DNA of 64,000 nt. Origin: Croceibacterium mercuriale. Its GTDB lineage: Bacteria; Pseudomonadota; Alphaproteobacteria; Sphingomonadales; Sphingomonadaceae. Numbering within the stretch: position 1 is the first letter of the stretch; every line of letters begins with the position of its first letter. The position numbers and the translations under genes are program-made. This document shows, piece by piece, positions 8,411 through 16,801 of the stretch. The stretch spans positions 1,433,501 through 1,497,500 of the forward strand of contig NZ_JTDN01000001.1 in NCBI RefSeq assembly GCF_000802385.1. The letters run 5' to 3'. The notes under the pieces are model-generated. The model saw nothing but the letters and a program-made list of their open reading frames with translations. It was not told the DNA's origin and did no database searches.

Positions 8411-9316
8411 ATGACTGAACAACACGAAACACAATGCGGCCTGGTTGCCGTCATCGGCGCGCCCAATGCCGGCAAGTCGACTCTCGTCAACCAGCTGGTC
8501 GGGCAGAAGGTCGCCATCACCAGCGCCAAGGCGCAGACCACCCGCGCCCGCCTGCTGGGCATCGCGCTGGAAGGCACCACCCAGATCATCCTGGTCGACA
8601 CGCCCGGCATCTTCGCGCCCAAGCGCCGGCTGGACCGGGCGATGGTCTCCGCTGCGTGGGAAGGCACCGTGGCCGCAGACGCGGTGCTGCTGGTCGTCGA
8701 CCCGGTGAAGCAGCGCCGGCACGAGCTGGAGCCGCTGCTGGCCCAGCTGAAGGACCGCAAGGAGCGCAAGCTGCTGGCGCTGAACAAGGTCGATGTTTCC
8801 AAGAAGGAGCCGCTGCTGGAACTGGCGCAGGATCTGGTCGGCCGCATCGGGTTCGAGGAGGTGTTCTTCATCTCCGCCCTGACCGGGGATGGCGTGCCGC
8901 AGCTGAAGACGCACCTGGCCAAGGCCATGCCACCCAGCCCGTGGCACTACCCCGAGGATCAGGTGAGCGACGCCAGCGAGCGCCTGCTGGCGACCGAGGT
9001 CACGCGCGAGCAGCTGTATCGCCAGCTGCACGAGGAACTGCCGTATGACTGCGCCGTGCGGCCGGAGCAGTACCTGCAGCGGGCCGACGGCAGCGTGGAG
9101 ATCCACCAGCAGATCGTGATCGCGCGCGACAGCCAGAAGCCGATCGTGCTGGGCAAGCACGGCACCCGCATCAAGGCCATCGGCGAGGCCGCCCGGCTGG
9201 AGCTGGCCGAGATCCTGGGTGCGCCGGTGCACCTGTACCTGCATGTGAAGGTCGACGAACGCTGGCAGGAAAGCCGCGAGATCTACGAGGAGATCGGGCT
9301 GGACTGGGTCCGGTGA
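8411..9316 (+). CDS. era: GTPase Era
   Basis: Era is an essential GTPase that binds 16S rRNA during 30S ribosome assembly. The 301-residue product has G1 GAPNAGKS at about 16 to 23, G3 DTPG, G4 NKVD, and a C-terminal KH RNA-binding domain around GKHGTRIKAIGEAAR. It is the last gene of the rightward lepB-rnc-era run. It converges on fbp across 107 bases that contain a 12-bp inverted repeat. Confidence 0.96.
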   Translation: MTEQHETQCGLVAVIGAPNAGKSTLVNQLVGQKVAITSAKAQTTRARLLGIALEGTTQIILVDTPGIFAPKRRLDRAMVSAAWEGTVAADAVLLVVDPVKQRRHELEPLLAQLKDRKERKLLALNKVDVSKKEPLLELAQDLVGRIGFEEVFFISALTGDGVPQLKTHLAKAMPPSPWHYPEDQVSDASERLLATEVTREQLYRQLHEELPYDCAVRPEQYLQRADGSVEIHQQIVIARDSQKPIVLGKHGTRIKAIGEAARLELAEILGAPVHLYLHVKVDERWQESREIYEEIGLDWVR

Positions 9317-9348
9317 CGATCGACTGAGCTGCCATCCCGCCCGTCCAT

Positions 9349-9390
9349 CCATCATCGTCGCCTCTGCCCAGACAGGAACGACGATGATGG
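9349..9390. terminator. inverted repeat between convergent era and fbp
   Basis: CCATCATCGTCG at 9349-9360 pairs perfectly with CGACGATGATGG at 9379-9390, with an 18-base loop. It sits midway between two convergent stop codons, so a bidirectional terminator is the natural reading. There is no T-tract. Confidence 0.5.
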
Positions 9391-9423
9391 TGACCGGTCA
9401 GATGGCCGTCTGATCGGGCTCGT

Positions 9424-10434
9424 TCAGACGCTCACGCTGCCATAGGCCGTGACCGTCTCGACCTCGGTCCGATCGCCGAGGATGACACCGACCCGTTCGT
9501 GCAGCCCGCGGGGTTGCACATCCAGGATGCGCTCCACGCCGTTGGTCGCGGCGCCGCCTGCCTGTTCGATCAGGAACGCCATCGGATTGGCTTCGTACAT
9601 CAGGCGCAAACGGGCCTTCCCGGCCGTCCGGTGATCGGCAGGGTACAGGAAGATGCCGCCACGCTTCAGGATGCGGTGAACGTCGGCAACCATCGAGGCC
9701 GTCCACCGCATGTTGTAGTCCTTGCCGCAGGGTCCGTTGACGCCGGCGAGGCGCTCGTCAAGGTAACGGCGGACCGCAGGCGACCATTGCTCATGACGGG
9801 CCGTGTTGACGGCGAACTCGCAGGTACCGGCCGGCAGCTGGAGCGGGCCGTCGGTCATCTGCCAGGAACCAACCTCCCGATCGAGGGTGAACTCGTAGAC
9901 GCCGGTGCCAAGCGTCAGCACCAGGATCGTCTGCGGGCCATAGATCGCGTAGCCGGCTGCGACCTGGCTGGTGCCGGGCTGCATGAAGTCCTGCTCCACG
10001 ATGTCCCGGCCCGATGCATCTGCCGGAGCCTTCAGGACCGAGAAGATCGTGCCGACCGAAAGGCCCACGTCGATGTTGCTGGAACCGTCGATCGGATCGA
10101 ACAGCAGCAGATATTCGCCCTTGGGATAACGGTTGGGAATGCGATGGATCGCCTCCATCTCCTCCGACGCCATTGCGGCCAGGTGACCGCCCCACTCGTT
10201 GGCTTCCAGCAGCAGCTCGTTGGCGATGACGTCCAGCTTCTTCTGGACCTCCCCCTGGACATTCTCGCTGCCCAGGCTGCCGAGAACCTCTCCCAGCGCG
10301 CCCTTGCCGACAGCGTGGCTGATGGTCTTGCAGGCCCGCGCCACCGTCTCGATCAGCAGCCGCAGCTCAGGCCTGAGAACGCCCGAGCGGCGCTGTTCCT
10401 CGATCATGAAGCGGGTAAGGGTGAGGCGTTTCAT
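9424..10434 (-). CDS. fbp: class I fructose-1,6-bisphosphatase
   Basis: This gluconeogenic enzyme hydrolyses fructose 1,6-bisphosphate. The 336-residue product has the metal-site motif [11 protein letters not shown] and the class I motif [11 protein letters not shown]...GGIFLYP. The N-terminal [16 protein letters not shown] and the stretch [15 protein letters not shown] look, from memory, like betaproteobacterial class I enzymes. Many alphaproteobacteria instead use the class II GlpX type, so transfer is possible. Its ATG directly follows the TGA of an unknown ORF (TGAATG), which suggests translational coupling. Confidence 0.93.
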   Translation of the reverse strand: MKRLTLTRFMIEEQRRSGVLRPELRLLIETVARACKTISHAVGKGALGEVLGSLGSENVQGEVQKKLDVIANELLLEANEWGGHLAAMASEEMEAIHRIPNRYPKGEYLLLFDPIDGSSNIDVGLSVGTIFSVLKAPADASGRDIVEQDFMQPGTSQVAAGYAIYGPQTILVLTLGTGVYEFTLDREVGSWQMTDGPLQLPAGTCEFAVNTARHEQWSPAVRRYLDERLAGVNGPCGKDYNMRWTASMVADVHRILKRGGIFLYPADHRTAGKARLRLMYEANPMAFLIEQAGGAATNGVERILDVQPRGLHERVGVILGDRTEVETVTAYGSVSV

Positions 10435-10716
10435 TCAGTTCTCTCGCATGCTGACGAAGGCTTGATCCGCCTCGAAAAATACCCTCACCCGGTGGCGGGT
10501 CCTCGAAACCCGGTGCCACCGAACGGCCTGATCCAGTTCCTGCTCCACTGCTCTGCCAAGGGCAAAGCCGCGTGCAGGATCATGCAAGCTGTCAAAGCCG
10601 ACAACAACGATCCGGTCAACATGCCAATCGGCTGCGAAGACTTCACGTGCGAGACAATCCCGGGGCCGATTGCGGGTATCGATCGCCCACGGCCGCGAGG
10701 GCGCTGTGCCTTTCAC
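10435..10716 (-). CDS. unknown ORF coupled to fbp, possibly a gene remnant
   Basis: A 93-codon frame starts with GTG 8 bases after the MFS gene and stops exactly where fbp starts. The product is charged, with a beta-strand-like DRIVVVGFD near residues 34 to 42 and an Arg-rich end. I do not recognise it. Its codon third positions are less GC-rich than in neighbouring genes, which fits recent acquisition or decay. There is no ATG except near the end, and the ribosome-binding site is poor. It could be a short real gene, the tail of a broken gene, or chance. Confidence 0.35.
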   Translation of the reverse strand: MKGTAPSRPWAIDTRNRPRDCLAREVFAADWHVDRIVVVGFDSLHDPARGFALGRAVEQELDQAVRWHRVSRTRHRVRVFFEADQAFVSMREN

Positions 10717-10724
10717 CGCCTCAG

Positions 10725-12140
10725 CTACCGTGTGCGTTGCGAGCTCCTGAACCGTGCCAGGCTGCAACCCGCCGCCACGCACGCCAGCGCGCAGCTGACC
10801 AGCAGCGGAGCAGGCCCGGTGCCCATGCCGCCCGCCAGCAGGATGCCCAGTGTCACTGCGGCCAGCGTCTGGCCCAGCAGGCGCGAGGTCGAGAGCAGCC
10901 CACCGGCAGCCGCCGCACGTTCCCGCGGGGCACGGCCGATCAGCAGGCGGCTGTTGGGGGCGAAGAATAGCCCGAAGCCAAGTGCGGCCAGCGCCAGGCG
11001 CCAGGCGATGCCCGTCTCGCCAGCGCTGACCGGCATCGTGGCGAGCAGCAGCAGGCCGGTAACGGCGATGGCCATGCCGGTAACGCCCAGCTTGCTCGCC
11101 GCCACCCGGTCGGACAGCCAGCCGGCCACCGGCGAGACCACCAGCATGGTCAGCGGGAACGGGAGCAGCAGCACGCCGACCTTTTGCGGCGGGTAACCAA
11201 ACACGCCTTCCAGCCGGAAGGGCAGCGACAGCATCAGCGCGCCGCTGGCCACGAAGCAGGCGATCGCGGCCAGTGCCGACAGGCCGATCACCGGGGTGGA
11301 CAACAGGTCGACGGGCAGCACCGGCTCCGCCCGCTGCCGCTCCCGCCGGACCAGCAGCACCAACGACACGATCCCCGCGGCAACCCCGGCAATGCCGGGC
11401 ATCGGCGCGCCGTGACTCGCCAGCTGGATGCCGCCGATCAGCAGCAGCATGGTGCCCGCGCTCCATACGCCGCTGACCCACTGTGCCGGCACGTCGCGCC
11501 GCACCGGATCGGGCAGCGCGCGTCCCAGCAGCAACGACACCACCGCCAGAGGGGCCGCCGCGACGAACACCCACTGCCACGGCAGGTGGCCGACGATGTA
11601 GCCGCCCAGTGTGGGCGCCAGCGCGGCGGAGCTGGCCACGACCACCGAATTCACGCCCATGCCGGTCCCCAGCTTCGCCGCAGGGTAGATCTGCCGCACC
11701 ATCGCAGCCGAGACGCTGAGCGCCATGCCCGCCCCGAGAGCCTGCACCGTGCGCAGGACCAGCAGCCCCGGCAGGGTACCGGCGAACAGGCACAGCGCAC
11801 TCGCCACCATGAACAGCGCCTGCCCCGCCTGGTACAGCCGGCGATGGCCGATCCGGTCACCCAGGCTGGCAAAGGGCAGCAGCACCATCACCAGCACCAG
11901 CTGGTAGACGGCGACCACGTTGGTCACGACGGAATTGGTGACGCCCAGATCGCGCGCGATCGTCGGCAGCGCGACATTGGCGATGTTGGTGTCCAGCACC
12001 ATGACCGCCGTGCCGAAGCTGATCGCGGCGATGGCCCACCAGCGGCGGGGCGTGGGCAGGCCGTCATCGACCGACCGGCCCGGAACAGCGTGGTCTGCTG
12101 CCACCGGGGCGGCCGTCGGGGTCTGCAACATGCGCGCCAT
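10725..12140 (-). CDS. MFS drug exporter, DHA2 (EmrB/QacA) type
   Basis: The 471-residue protein has about 14 hydrophobic segments, fitting the 14-helix proton-coupled exporters. Helix 1 carries the DHA2 motif VLDTNIANVALPTIARDLG, and the loop after helix 2 has the MFS motif A form LGDRIGHRR. The substrate is unknown, and drugs or small toxic compounds are typical. I placed the start at the ATG at 12140, while a GTG at 12170 would add ten residues. It follows the small gene after topA by 45 bases on the same strand. No dedicated regulator is next to it. Confidence 0.85.
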   Translation of the reverse strand: MARMLQTPTAAPVAADHAVPGRSVDDGLPTPRRWWAIAAISFGTAVMVLDTNIANVALPTIARDLGVTNSVVTNVVAVYQLVLVMVLLPFASLGDRIGHRRLYQAGQALFMVASALCLFAGTLPGLLVLRTVQALGAGMALSVSAAMVRQIYPAAKLGTGMGVNSVVVASSAALAPTLGGYIVGHLPWQWVFVAAAPLAVVSLLLGRALPDPVRRDVPAQWVSGVWSAGTMLLLIGGIQLASHGAPMPGIAGVAAGIVSLVLLVRRERQRAEPVLPVDLLSTPVIGLSALAAIACFVASGALMLSLPFRLEGVFGYPPQKVGVLLLPFPLTMLVVSPVAGWLSDRVAASKLGVTGMAIAVTGLLLLATMPVSAGETGIAWRLALAALGFGLFFAPNSRLLIGRAPRERAAAAGGLLSTSRLLGQTLAAVTLGILLAGGMGTGPAPLLVSCALACVAAGCSLARFRSSQRTR

Positions 12141-12185
12141 GTGATCGCCCCGCCGCGCGAGTTCAAGCACGCCGAGCCCGGGCGG

Positions 12186-12368
12186 TCAGCGTTTCTTGAG
12201 GATCTCGATCCCGTTCTTCTTGGCAAAGTCCCTGGTGGATTCCTCGCTGCGGTTCAGCGACTTGGCGATGTCCTTCAGCCCCTTGCCCTTGGCGGCCAGG
12301 GTGCGCAGCATGCCCGCCTCCTCCGCCTTCCACGGCTGCTTGTGGCGTTCGAAGACTTCCTTGCCCAT
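12186..12368 (-). CDS. small basic protein downstream of topA
   Basis: The 60-residue, Lys-rich product reads MGKEVFERHKQPWKAEEAG, then a helical stretch LKDIAKSLNRSEESTRDFAKK that resembles a helix-turn-helix or SANT-like fold. Its ATG overlaps the topA stop codon (TGATG), so it is translated from the same message. It is probably a nucleic-acid-binding accessory protein, which is inferred from charge and fold pattern only. Confidence 0.7.
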   Translation of the reverse strand: MGKEVFERHKQPWKAEEAGMLRTLAAKGKGLKDIAKSLNRSEESTRDFAKKNGIEILKKR

Positions 12369-14998
12369 CAGCTGTCTCCCTCTGCGGCCGGCGCCTTGGC
12401 CGCCGCTTTCTTCGCCGGCGCCTTCTTCGCCGGTGCCTTCTTCGCGGCCGGCTTCTTCTCCGCCGCCGCTGCCTTGGCAGGTGCCTTCTTGGCTGGTGCC
12501 TTCTTCTTTGGCGCCGCCTTCTTCTTCGCCGGCGCCTTCGCCGCCCGGTCGCGGATCAGGGCGATCGCCTGTTCCTCGGTCAGGTCCTCCGGCTTCATGT
12601 CCTTGGGAATGGTCGCGTTGGTGGTGCCGTCCGTGACGTACGGGCCGAAGCGGCCGGGCAGCACCTTCATCTCCGCCCCGCTGTCCGGATGCGCGCCGAA
12701 CGCCTTGATCGGCTCCGCCTTGGTCCGCGTGCCACCCTTGCGGTTGGCGGCTTCGGCCAGCATGCTGACGGCCGCGTTCATGCCGGTCTCGAACACCTCT
12801 GCGGTGCTGGTCAGCCGGGCATACTTGCCGTCATGCACCAGATAGGGGCCGTACTTGCCGATACTGGCGCTAATGTCGTTGCCGGTCTCCGGATGCTGGC
12901 CCACCACGCGCGGCAGGCTGAGCAGCTTGAGCGCCCATTCCAGGTCGAAGTCGGGCAGGTCCTTGGGGATGCTGGCGCGCTTCGCCTCCTTGCCCTCGCC
13001 CAGCTGCACATAGGGGCCGAAGCGGCCGACCTTGCGCTCCACCGGCAGGCCGGTGACCGGGTCGTTGCCCATCACCTCGTCCTGCGACTCCTCGCCATCC
13101 GCGCCCGGCTGGCCAAACCGGCGACGGAAGTTGCACTCCGGGTAATTGGCGCAGGCGATGAACGCGCCGAACTTGCCGCCGCGCATCGACAGACGGCCGC
13201 CCTCGCGCCCTTCGGTCACGCATTTGGGGCAGGTGCGCGGATCGCCGCCATCTGCCTGTGGCGGGAACAGGTAGTCGGACAGGAACAGGTCCAGCGCCTC
13301 CGTCACCTCGGACGGCTGGCGCTCCATCACCTCGTCGCTCTTGGGCTTGAAGTCGCGCCAGAAGGCTTCCAGCACCGTCTTCCACGCGGCGCGCCCGCCG
13401 GACACGTCGTCCAGTTCCTCCTCCATCTCGGCGGTGAAGTCGTAGCCGACATAGCGGGGGAAGAACCGCTCCAGGAACGCGGTCAGCAGCCGGCCGGATT
13501 CCTCCGCGAAGAAGCGGTTTTTCTCCATGCGGACATAGGACCGGTCGCGCAGCGTCTGGATGGTGCTGGCATAGGTGGACGGACGGCCGATCCCCAGCTC
13601 CTCCATCCGCTTGACCAGGCTGGCCTCGGCAAAGCGCGGCGGCGGCTGGGTGAAGTGCTGCAGCGCGTCCACACCCTTGCGCGCCGGGGCATCGCCCTTG
13701 CGCATCAGCGGCAGCAGGCCCTCCGCCTCGTCCTCGTCCTTGGCATCGAAGCCTTCCTCGTACACCGCCAGGAAGCCGGCGAACTTCACGACCTGACCGG
13801 TAGCCCGCAGCGCGTGGCGGCCCGTCGGGTCGCGCAGCGTCACGGTCGTGCGCTCCAGGCTGGCGGCGGCCATCTGGCTGGCCATCGCCCGTTTGAAGAT
13901 CAGGTCGTACAGCTTGCCCTCGTCACCGCTGCCGGCGCGATCCCTGGTGAAGTCGGTCGGACGGATCGCCTCGTGCGCTTCCTGCGCGTTCTTGGCCTTG
14001 GTCTGATACTGGCGCGGCTTCTCGGGCAGGTAATGCCCGTCATACCGCTCCGTTATGGCCTTGCGGCAGGCGCTGATCGCGCTGCCGTCCATCTGCACGC
14101 CGTCCGTCCGCATGTAGGTGATGTGGCCGGCCTCGTAGAGCGTCTGCGCCAGACGCATCGTGTGCTGTGCCGAATAGCCCAGCTTGCGCGCAGCCTCCTG
14201 CTGCAGGGTGGAGGTGGTGAACGGGGCCGCCGGGTTGCGCTTCAGCGGCTTGGTCTCGACCTCCTCCACCGTGAAGCGCGCGGCCTCCACCGCAGCCTTC
14301 GCGCGGTTTGCCGTGGCACCGTCGCCGATGCTCAGCCGGTCCAGCCGGTCGCCGTCGAACTGCACCAGCCGCGCCGTGAACGGCATGCCGTCCTGCTCCA
14401 TCTGCGCGGTGACGGACCAGTATTCCTGCGCGGTGAAGGCCTCGATCTCCCTCTCCCGATCAACGATCAGACGCAGCGCGACCGACTGCACGCGCCCGGC
14501 GCTCTTGGCCCCGGGCAGCTTGCGCCACAGCACGGGGCTGAGCGTGAAGCCGAACAGGTAATCCAGCGCGCGGCGCGCCAGATAGGCATCGATCAGATCG
14601 GTATCGAGCTGGCGGGGCGCCTTCATCGCGTCCGTCACTGCCGCCTTGGTGATGGCGTTGAAGGTCACGCGCTCCACCTCCGCCGGCAACGCCTTGCGCT
14701 TCTTCAGCAGTTCCAGCACGTGCCAGCTGATCGCCTCCCCTTCCCGATCAGGGTCGGTGGCCAGGATCAGGCGGTCGCTCTTCTTCGCCGCATCGGCGAT
14801 GGCCTTGACCTGGTCCTTGTTGCGCTTGTCGTCATAGATCTCCCAATCCATGGCGAAATCCTCGTCCGGACGGACGCTGCCATCCTTGGGCGGCAGGTCG
14901 CGGACATGGCCGTAACTGGCCAGGACGCGGAAGTCCTTGCCCAGATAGCCTTCGATGGTTTTGGCCTTGGCCGGCGATTCGACAATGACGAGCTGCAT
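12368..14998 (-). CDS. topA: DNA topoisomerase I
   Basis: This type IA topoisomerase relaxes negatively supercoiled DNA. Of its 876 residues, the N-terminus is the TOPRIM domain (IVESPAKAKTI at 5 to 15, DPDREGEAI near 82 to 90). The catalytic Tyr295 lies in ITYMRTDG. A zinc finger follows in the last third (CPKC...CANYPEC). Two or more topo C-terminal repeats with GKYGPYL and GRFGPYV come next, and the tail is a Lys/Ala/Pro-rich stretch that should bind DNA. It heads a leftward run that ends with fbp. Confidence 0.96.
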   Translation of the reverse strand: MQLVIVESPAKAKTIEGYLGKDFRVLASYGHVRDLPPKDGSVRPDEDFAMDWEIYDDKRNKDQVKAIADAAKKSDRLILATDPDREGEAISWHVLELLKKRKALPAEVERVTFNAITKAAVTDAMKAPRQLDTDLIDAYLARRALDYLFGFTLSPVLWRKLPGAKSAGRVQSVALRLIVDREREIEAFTAQEYWSVTAQMEQDGMPFTARLVQFDGDRLDRLSIGDGATANRAKAAVEAARFTVEEVETKPLKRNPAAPFTTSTLQQEAARKLGYSAQHTMRLAQTLYEAGHITYMRTDGVQMDGSAISACRKAITERYDGHYLPEKPRQYQTKAKNAQEAHEAIRPTDFTRDRAGSGDEGKLYDLIFKRAMASQMAAASLERTTVTLRDPTGRHALRATGQVVKFAGFLAVYEEGFDAKDEDEAEGLLPLMRKGDAPARKGVDALQHFTQPPPRFAEASLVKRMEELGIGRPSTYASTIQTLRDRSYVRMEKNRFFAEESGRLLTAFLERFFPRYVGYDFTAEMEEELDDVSGGRAAWKTVLEAFWRDFKPKSDEVMERQPSEVTEALDLFLSDYLFPPQADGGDPRTCPKCVTEGREGGRLSMRGGKFGAFIACANYPECNFRRRFGQPGADGEESQDEVMGNDPVTGLPVERKVGRFGPYVQLGEGKEAKRASIPKDLPDFDLEWALKLLSLPRVVGQHPETGNDISASIGKYGPYLVHDGKYARLTSTAEVFETGMNAAVSMLAEAANRKGGTRTKAEPIKAFGAHPDSGAEMKVLPGRFGPYVTDGTTNATIPKDMKPEDLTEEQAIALIRDRAAKAPAKKKAAPKKKAPAKKAPAKAAAAEKKPAAKKAPAKKAPAKKAAAKAPAAEGDS

Positions 14999-15123
14999 GG
15001 CAGTGAAACGTGATCCTTCGTGTGTACGCGCGAGGGTGGAAAGGCCGGGGGGTCATCGTCAAGTGCTGATGCACGGCGAAGACCATTGCCCGCCGGGCTG
15101 CTTGGCCCTATCCGCCCGGCGCC

Positions 15124-15654
15124 ATGGTCACCCCCAACCTTGCCGACGCCGCCACGCTGATGCCGCTGGCCGATCACGACCCGCTTGGCGTGGAGGCGCT
15201 GCTGGATCTCGTGTTCGGGAATGGCCGGCACGAACGCACCGCCTACGCCATCCGGCAGGGCACGGACTACCTGCCCGCGCTCAGCTACGCGGCGCTGGCG
15301 CCCGATGGCACGCTGGCCGGCACGATCCAGGCATTCCCCGTCGCGCTGACCGACGATGCCGGGCGCGATCATCCGCTGATCATGGTCGGGCCGGTGGCGG
15401 TCCATCCCGATCGGCGCGACCAGGGCTTCGGTCGTGCGCTGATGGCGGCGCAGACCAGCGCGATCGATCCGCGCGCGCCTCTGCCGCAGATGCTGATCGG
15501 CGATCCGGCCTATTACAACCCGTTCGGCTTCCATGCCGACTACACCGCCGGCTGGCGCTGTCCCGGCCCGTGGGAGGCGCACCGCCTGCTGCTGCGTGCC
15601 AGCAACCCCGCCGTGCTGCCCGCCACCGGCATTCTGGGCCCTTGGCGCGGCTGA
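15124..15654 (+). CDS. GNAT family N-acetyltransferase
   Basis: This 176-residue protein has the acetyl-CoA binding motif VAVHPDRRDQGFGRALM at about residues 93 to 109, preceded by the GPVAV strand. The C-terminal YYNPFGFHA is typical of the YhbS-like subgroup. The substrate is unknown. It is divergent from topA, and the 125 bases between them should carry both promoters. It lies 23 bases before the DUF1285 gene and could be the first gene of that operon. Confidence 0.85.
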   Translation: MVTPNLADAATLMPLADHDPLGVEALLDLVFGNGRHERTAYAIRQGTDYLPALSYAALAPDGTLAGTIQAFPVALTDDAGRDHPLIMVGPVAVHPDRRDQGFGRALMAAQTSAIDPRAPLPQMLIGDPAYYNPFGFHADYTAGWRCPGPWEAHRLLLRASNPAVLPATGILGPWRG

Positions 15655-15677
15655 CGCGGCATGGCAGGGGAACTGCC

Positions 15678-16196
15678 GTGACCAGCCCGGACGATCTTCT
15701 GCACCACGCCGCGCGCCCGCTGCCGCCGGTCGACCGCTGGCAGCCGGCCGAGACGATCGACAGCCAGATGCGCATCGATGCAGCCGGGCACTGGTTCTAC
15801 CAGGATTCGCCGATCCAGCGCCCCGCCATGGTGCGCGCCTTTTCCACGCTGCTGCTGCGCGATGCGGATGGGCAGCACTGGCTGATGACGCCGCAATGCC
15901 GGCAGTCGATCGCGGTACAGGACGCCGCCTTCATGGCGGTGGATGTGGTGCAGGAAGGCGCGGTGCTGGTGTTCCGCCTGAACACCGGCGACCGGATCGA
16001 GGCCGGGCCGGACCATCCCTTGCGCGCTGCCGGAACTGCGGCAGCGCCTGCACTGTACCTCGCAGTGCGACATGGATGCGAGGCCCGGCTGGACCGCGCC
16101 ACCTGGCTGCAGCTGGCCGATCTGGCGGAGGAGGCGGTGGACGGATCGTTTCACGTCACCAGCCACGGCATGCGCTTCGCGCTGGAGCCGGCTTGA
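15678..16196 (+). CDS. DUF1285 family protein
   Basis: The 172-residue product fits the uncharacterised DUF1285 family of alphaproteobacteria: GHWFYQDSPIQRPAMVRAFSTLL near the start, a central QDAAFMAVDV, and a closing SHGMRFALEP. Its function is not known. I chose GTG at 15678 because AGGGG lies eight bases upstream and the product then starts at the family N-terminus. Its TGA is shared with the TTG start of the Nudix gene (TTGA). Confidence 0.8.
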   Translation: MTSPDDLLHHAARPLPPVDRWQPAETIDSQMRIDAAGHWFYQDSPIQRPAMVRAFSTLLLRDADGQHWLMTPQCRQSIAVQDAAFMAVDVVQEGAVLVFRLNTGDRIEAGPDHPLRAAGTAAAPALYLAVRHGCEARLDRATWLQLADLAEEAVDGSFHVTSHGMRFALEPA

Positions 16197-16801
16197 CCCT
16201 GTTCGACCGCCTCGTTGCCCTGTTTGACGAAGGACACGGCATCGTCCTGCCCGATCTGGCCACCGATGCCGACCTGGCGCCGCCGCGGCTGCGCCCGGCT
16301 GCGGTGCTGATTGCGGTGACGGAGCGGGCGGACCCCGGCATGCTGCTGATCCACCGGCCGGCCACCATGCGCGCCCATGCCGGGCAGGTCGCGTTCCCCG
16401 GCGGCAAGATCGACGCGGGGGAGGACGCGGTAACGGCGGCCCTGCGGGAGGCGCAGGAGGAACTCGGCATCGACCCCGCCCGGGTCCAGCTGATCGGCGC
16501 CAGCGATCGCTTCGTCACCGCCACCGGGTACGACGTGACGCCGGTGCTCGCCACCATCCCGGCGGACCTGCCGATCGTGCCCAGTCCGGCCGAGGTCAGC
16601 GCCTGGTTCGAGGCGCCGCTGCGCTTCCTGCTCGACCCTGCCAACCATCGCCAGCGCACCGGCGAATGGCTGGGGCAGCAGCGCCATTATACCGAGATCA
16701 TGTGGCAGGATCATCGCATCTGGGGCATCACCGCCGCGATCCTGGTCAACCTGTCGCGCCGTCTGCGCTGGCAGAGCCTGTTCGAAGGTTCGGCATCGTG
16801 A
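16193..16801 (+). CDS. Nudix hydrolase, CoA pyrophosphatase type
   Basis: The 202-residue product has a complete Nudix box (GKIDAGED...REAQEELG at about residues 72 to 94) preceded by HAGQVAFPGG, the pattern of NudL/NUDT7-type enzymes that split coenzyme A or acyl-CoA into phosphopantetheine and 3',5'-ADP. The start is TTG at 16193, overlapping the DUF1285 stop, with TGGAG upstream. The next gene starts in its stop codon (GTGA). The three overlapping genes form one translational unit. Confidence 0.88.
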   Translation: MTLFDRLVALFDEGHGIVLPDLATDADLAPPRLRPAAVLIAVTERADPGMLLIHRPATMRAHAGQVAFPGGKIDAGEDAVTAALREAQEELGIDPARVQLIGASDRFVTATGYDVTPVLATIPADLPIVPSPAEVSAWFEAPLRFLLDPANHRQRTGEWLGQQRHYTEIMWQDHRIWGITAAILVNLSRRLRWQSLFEGSAS

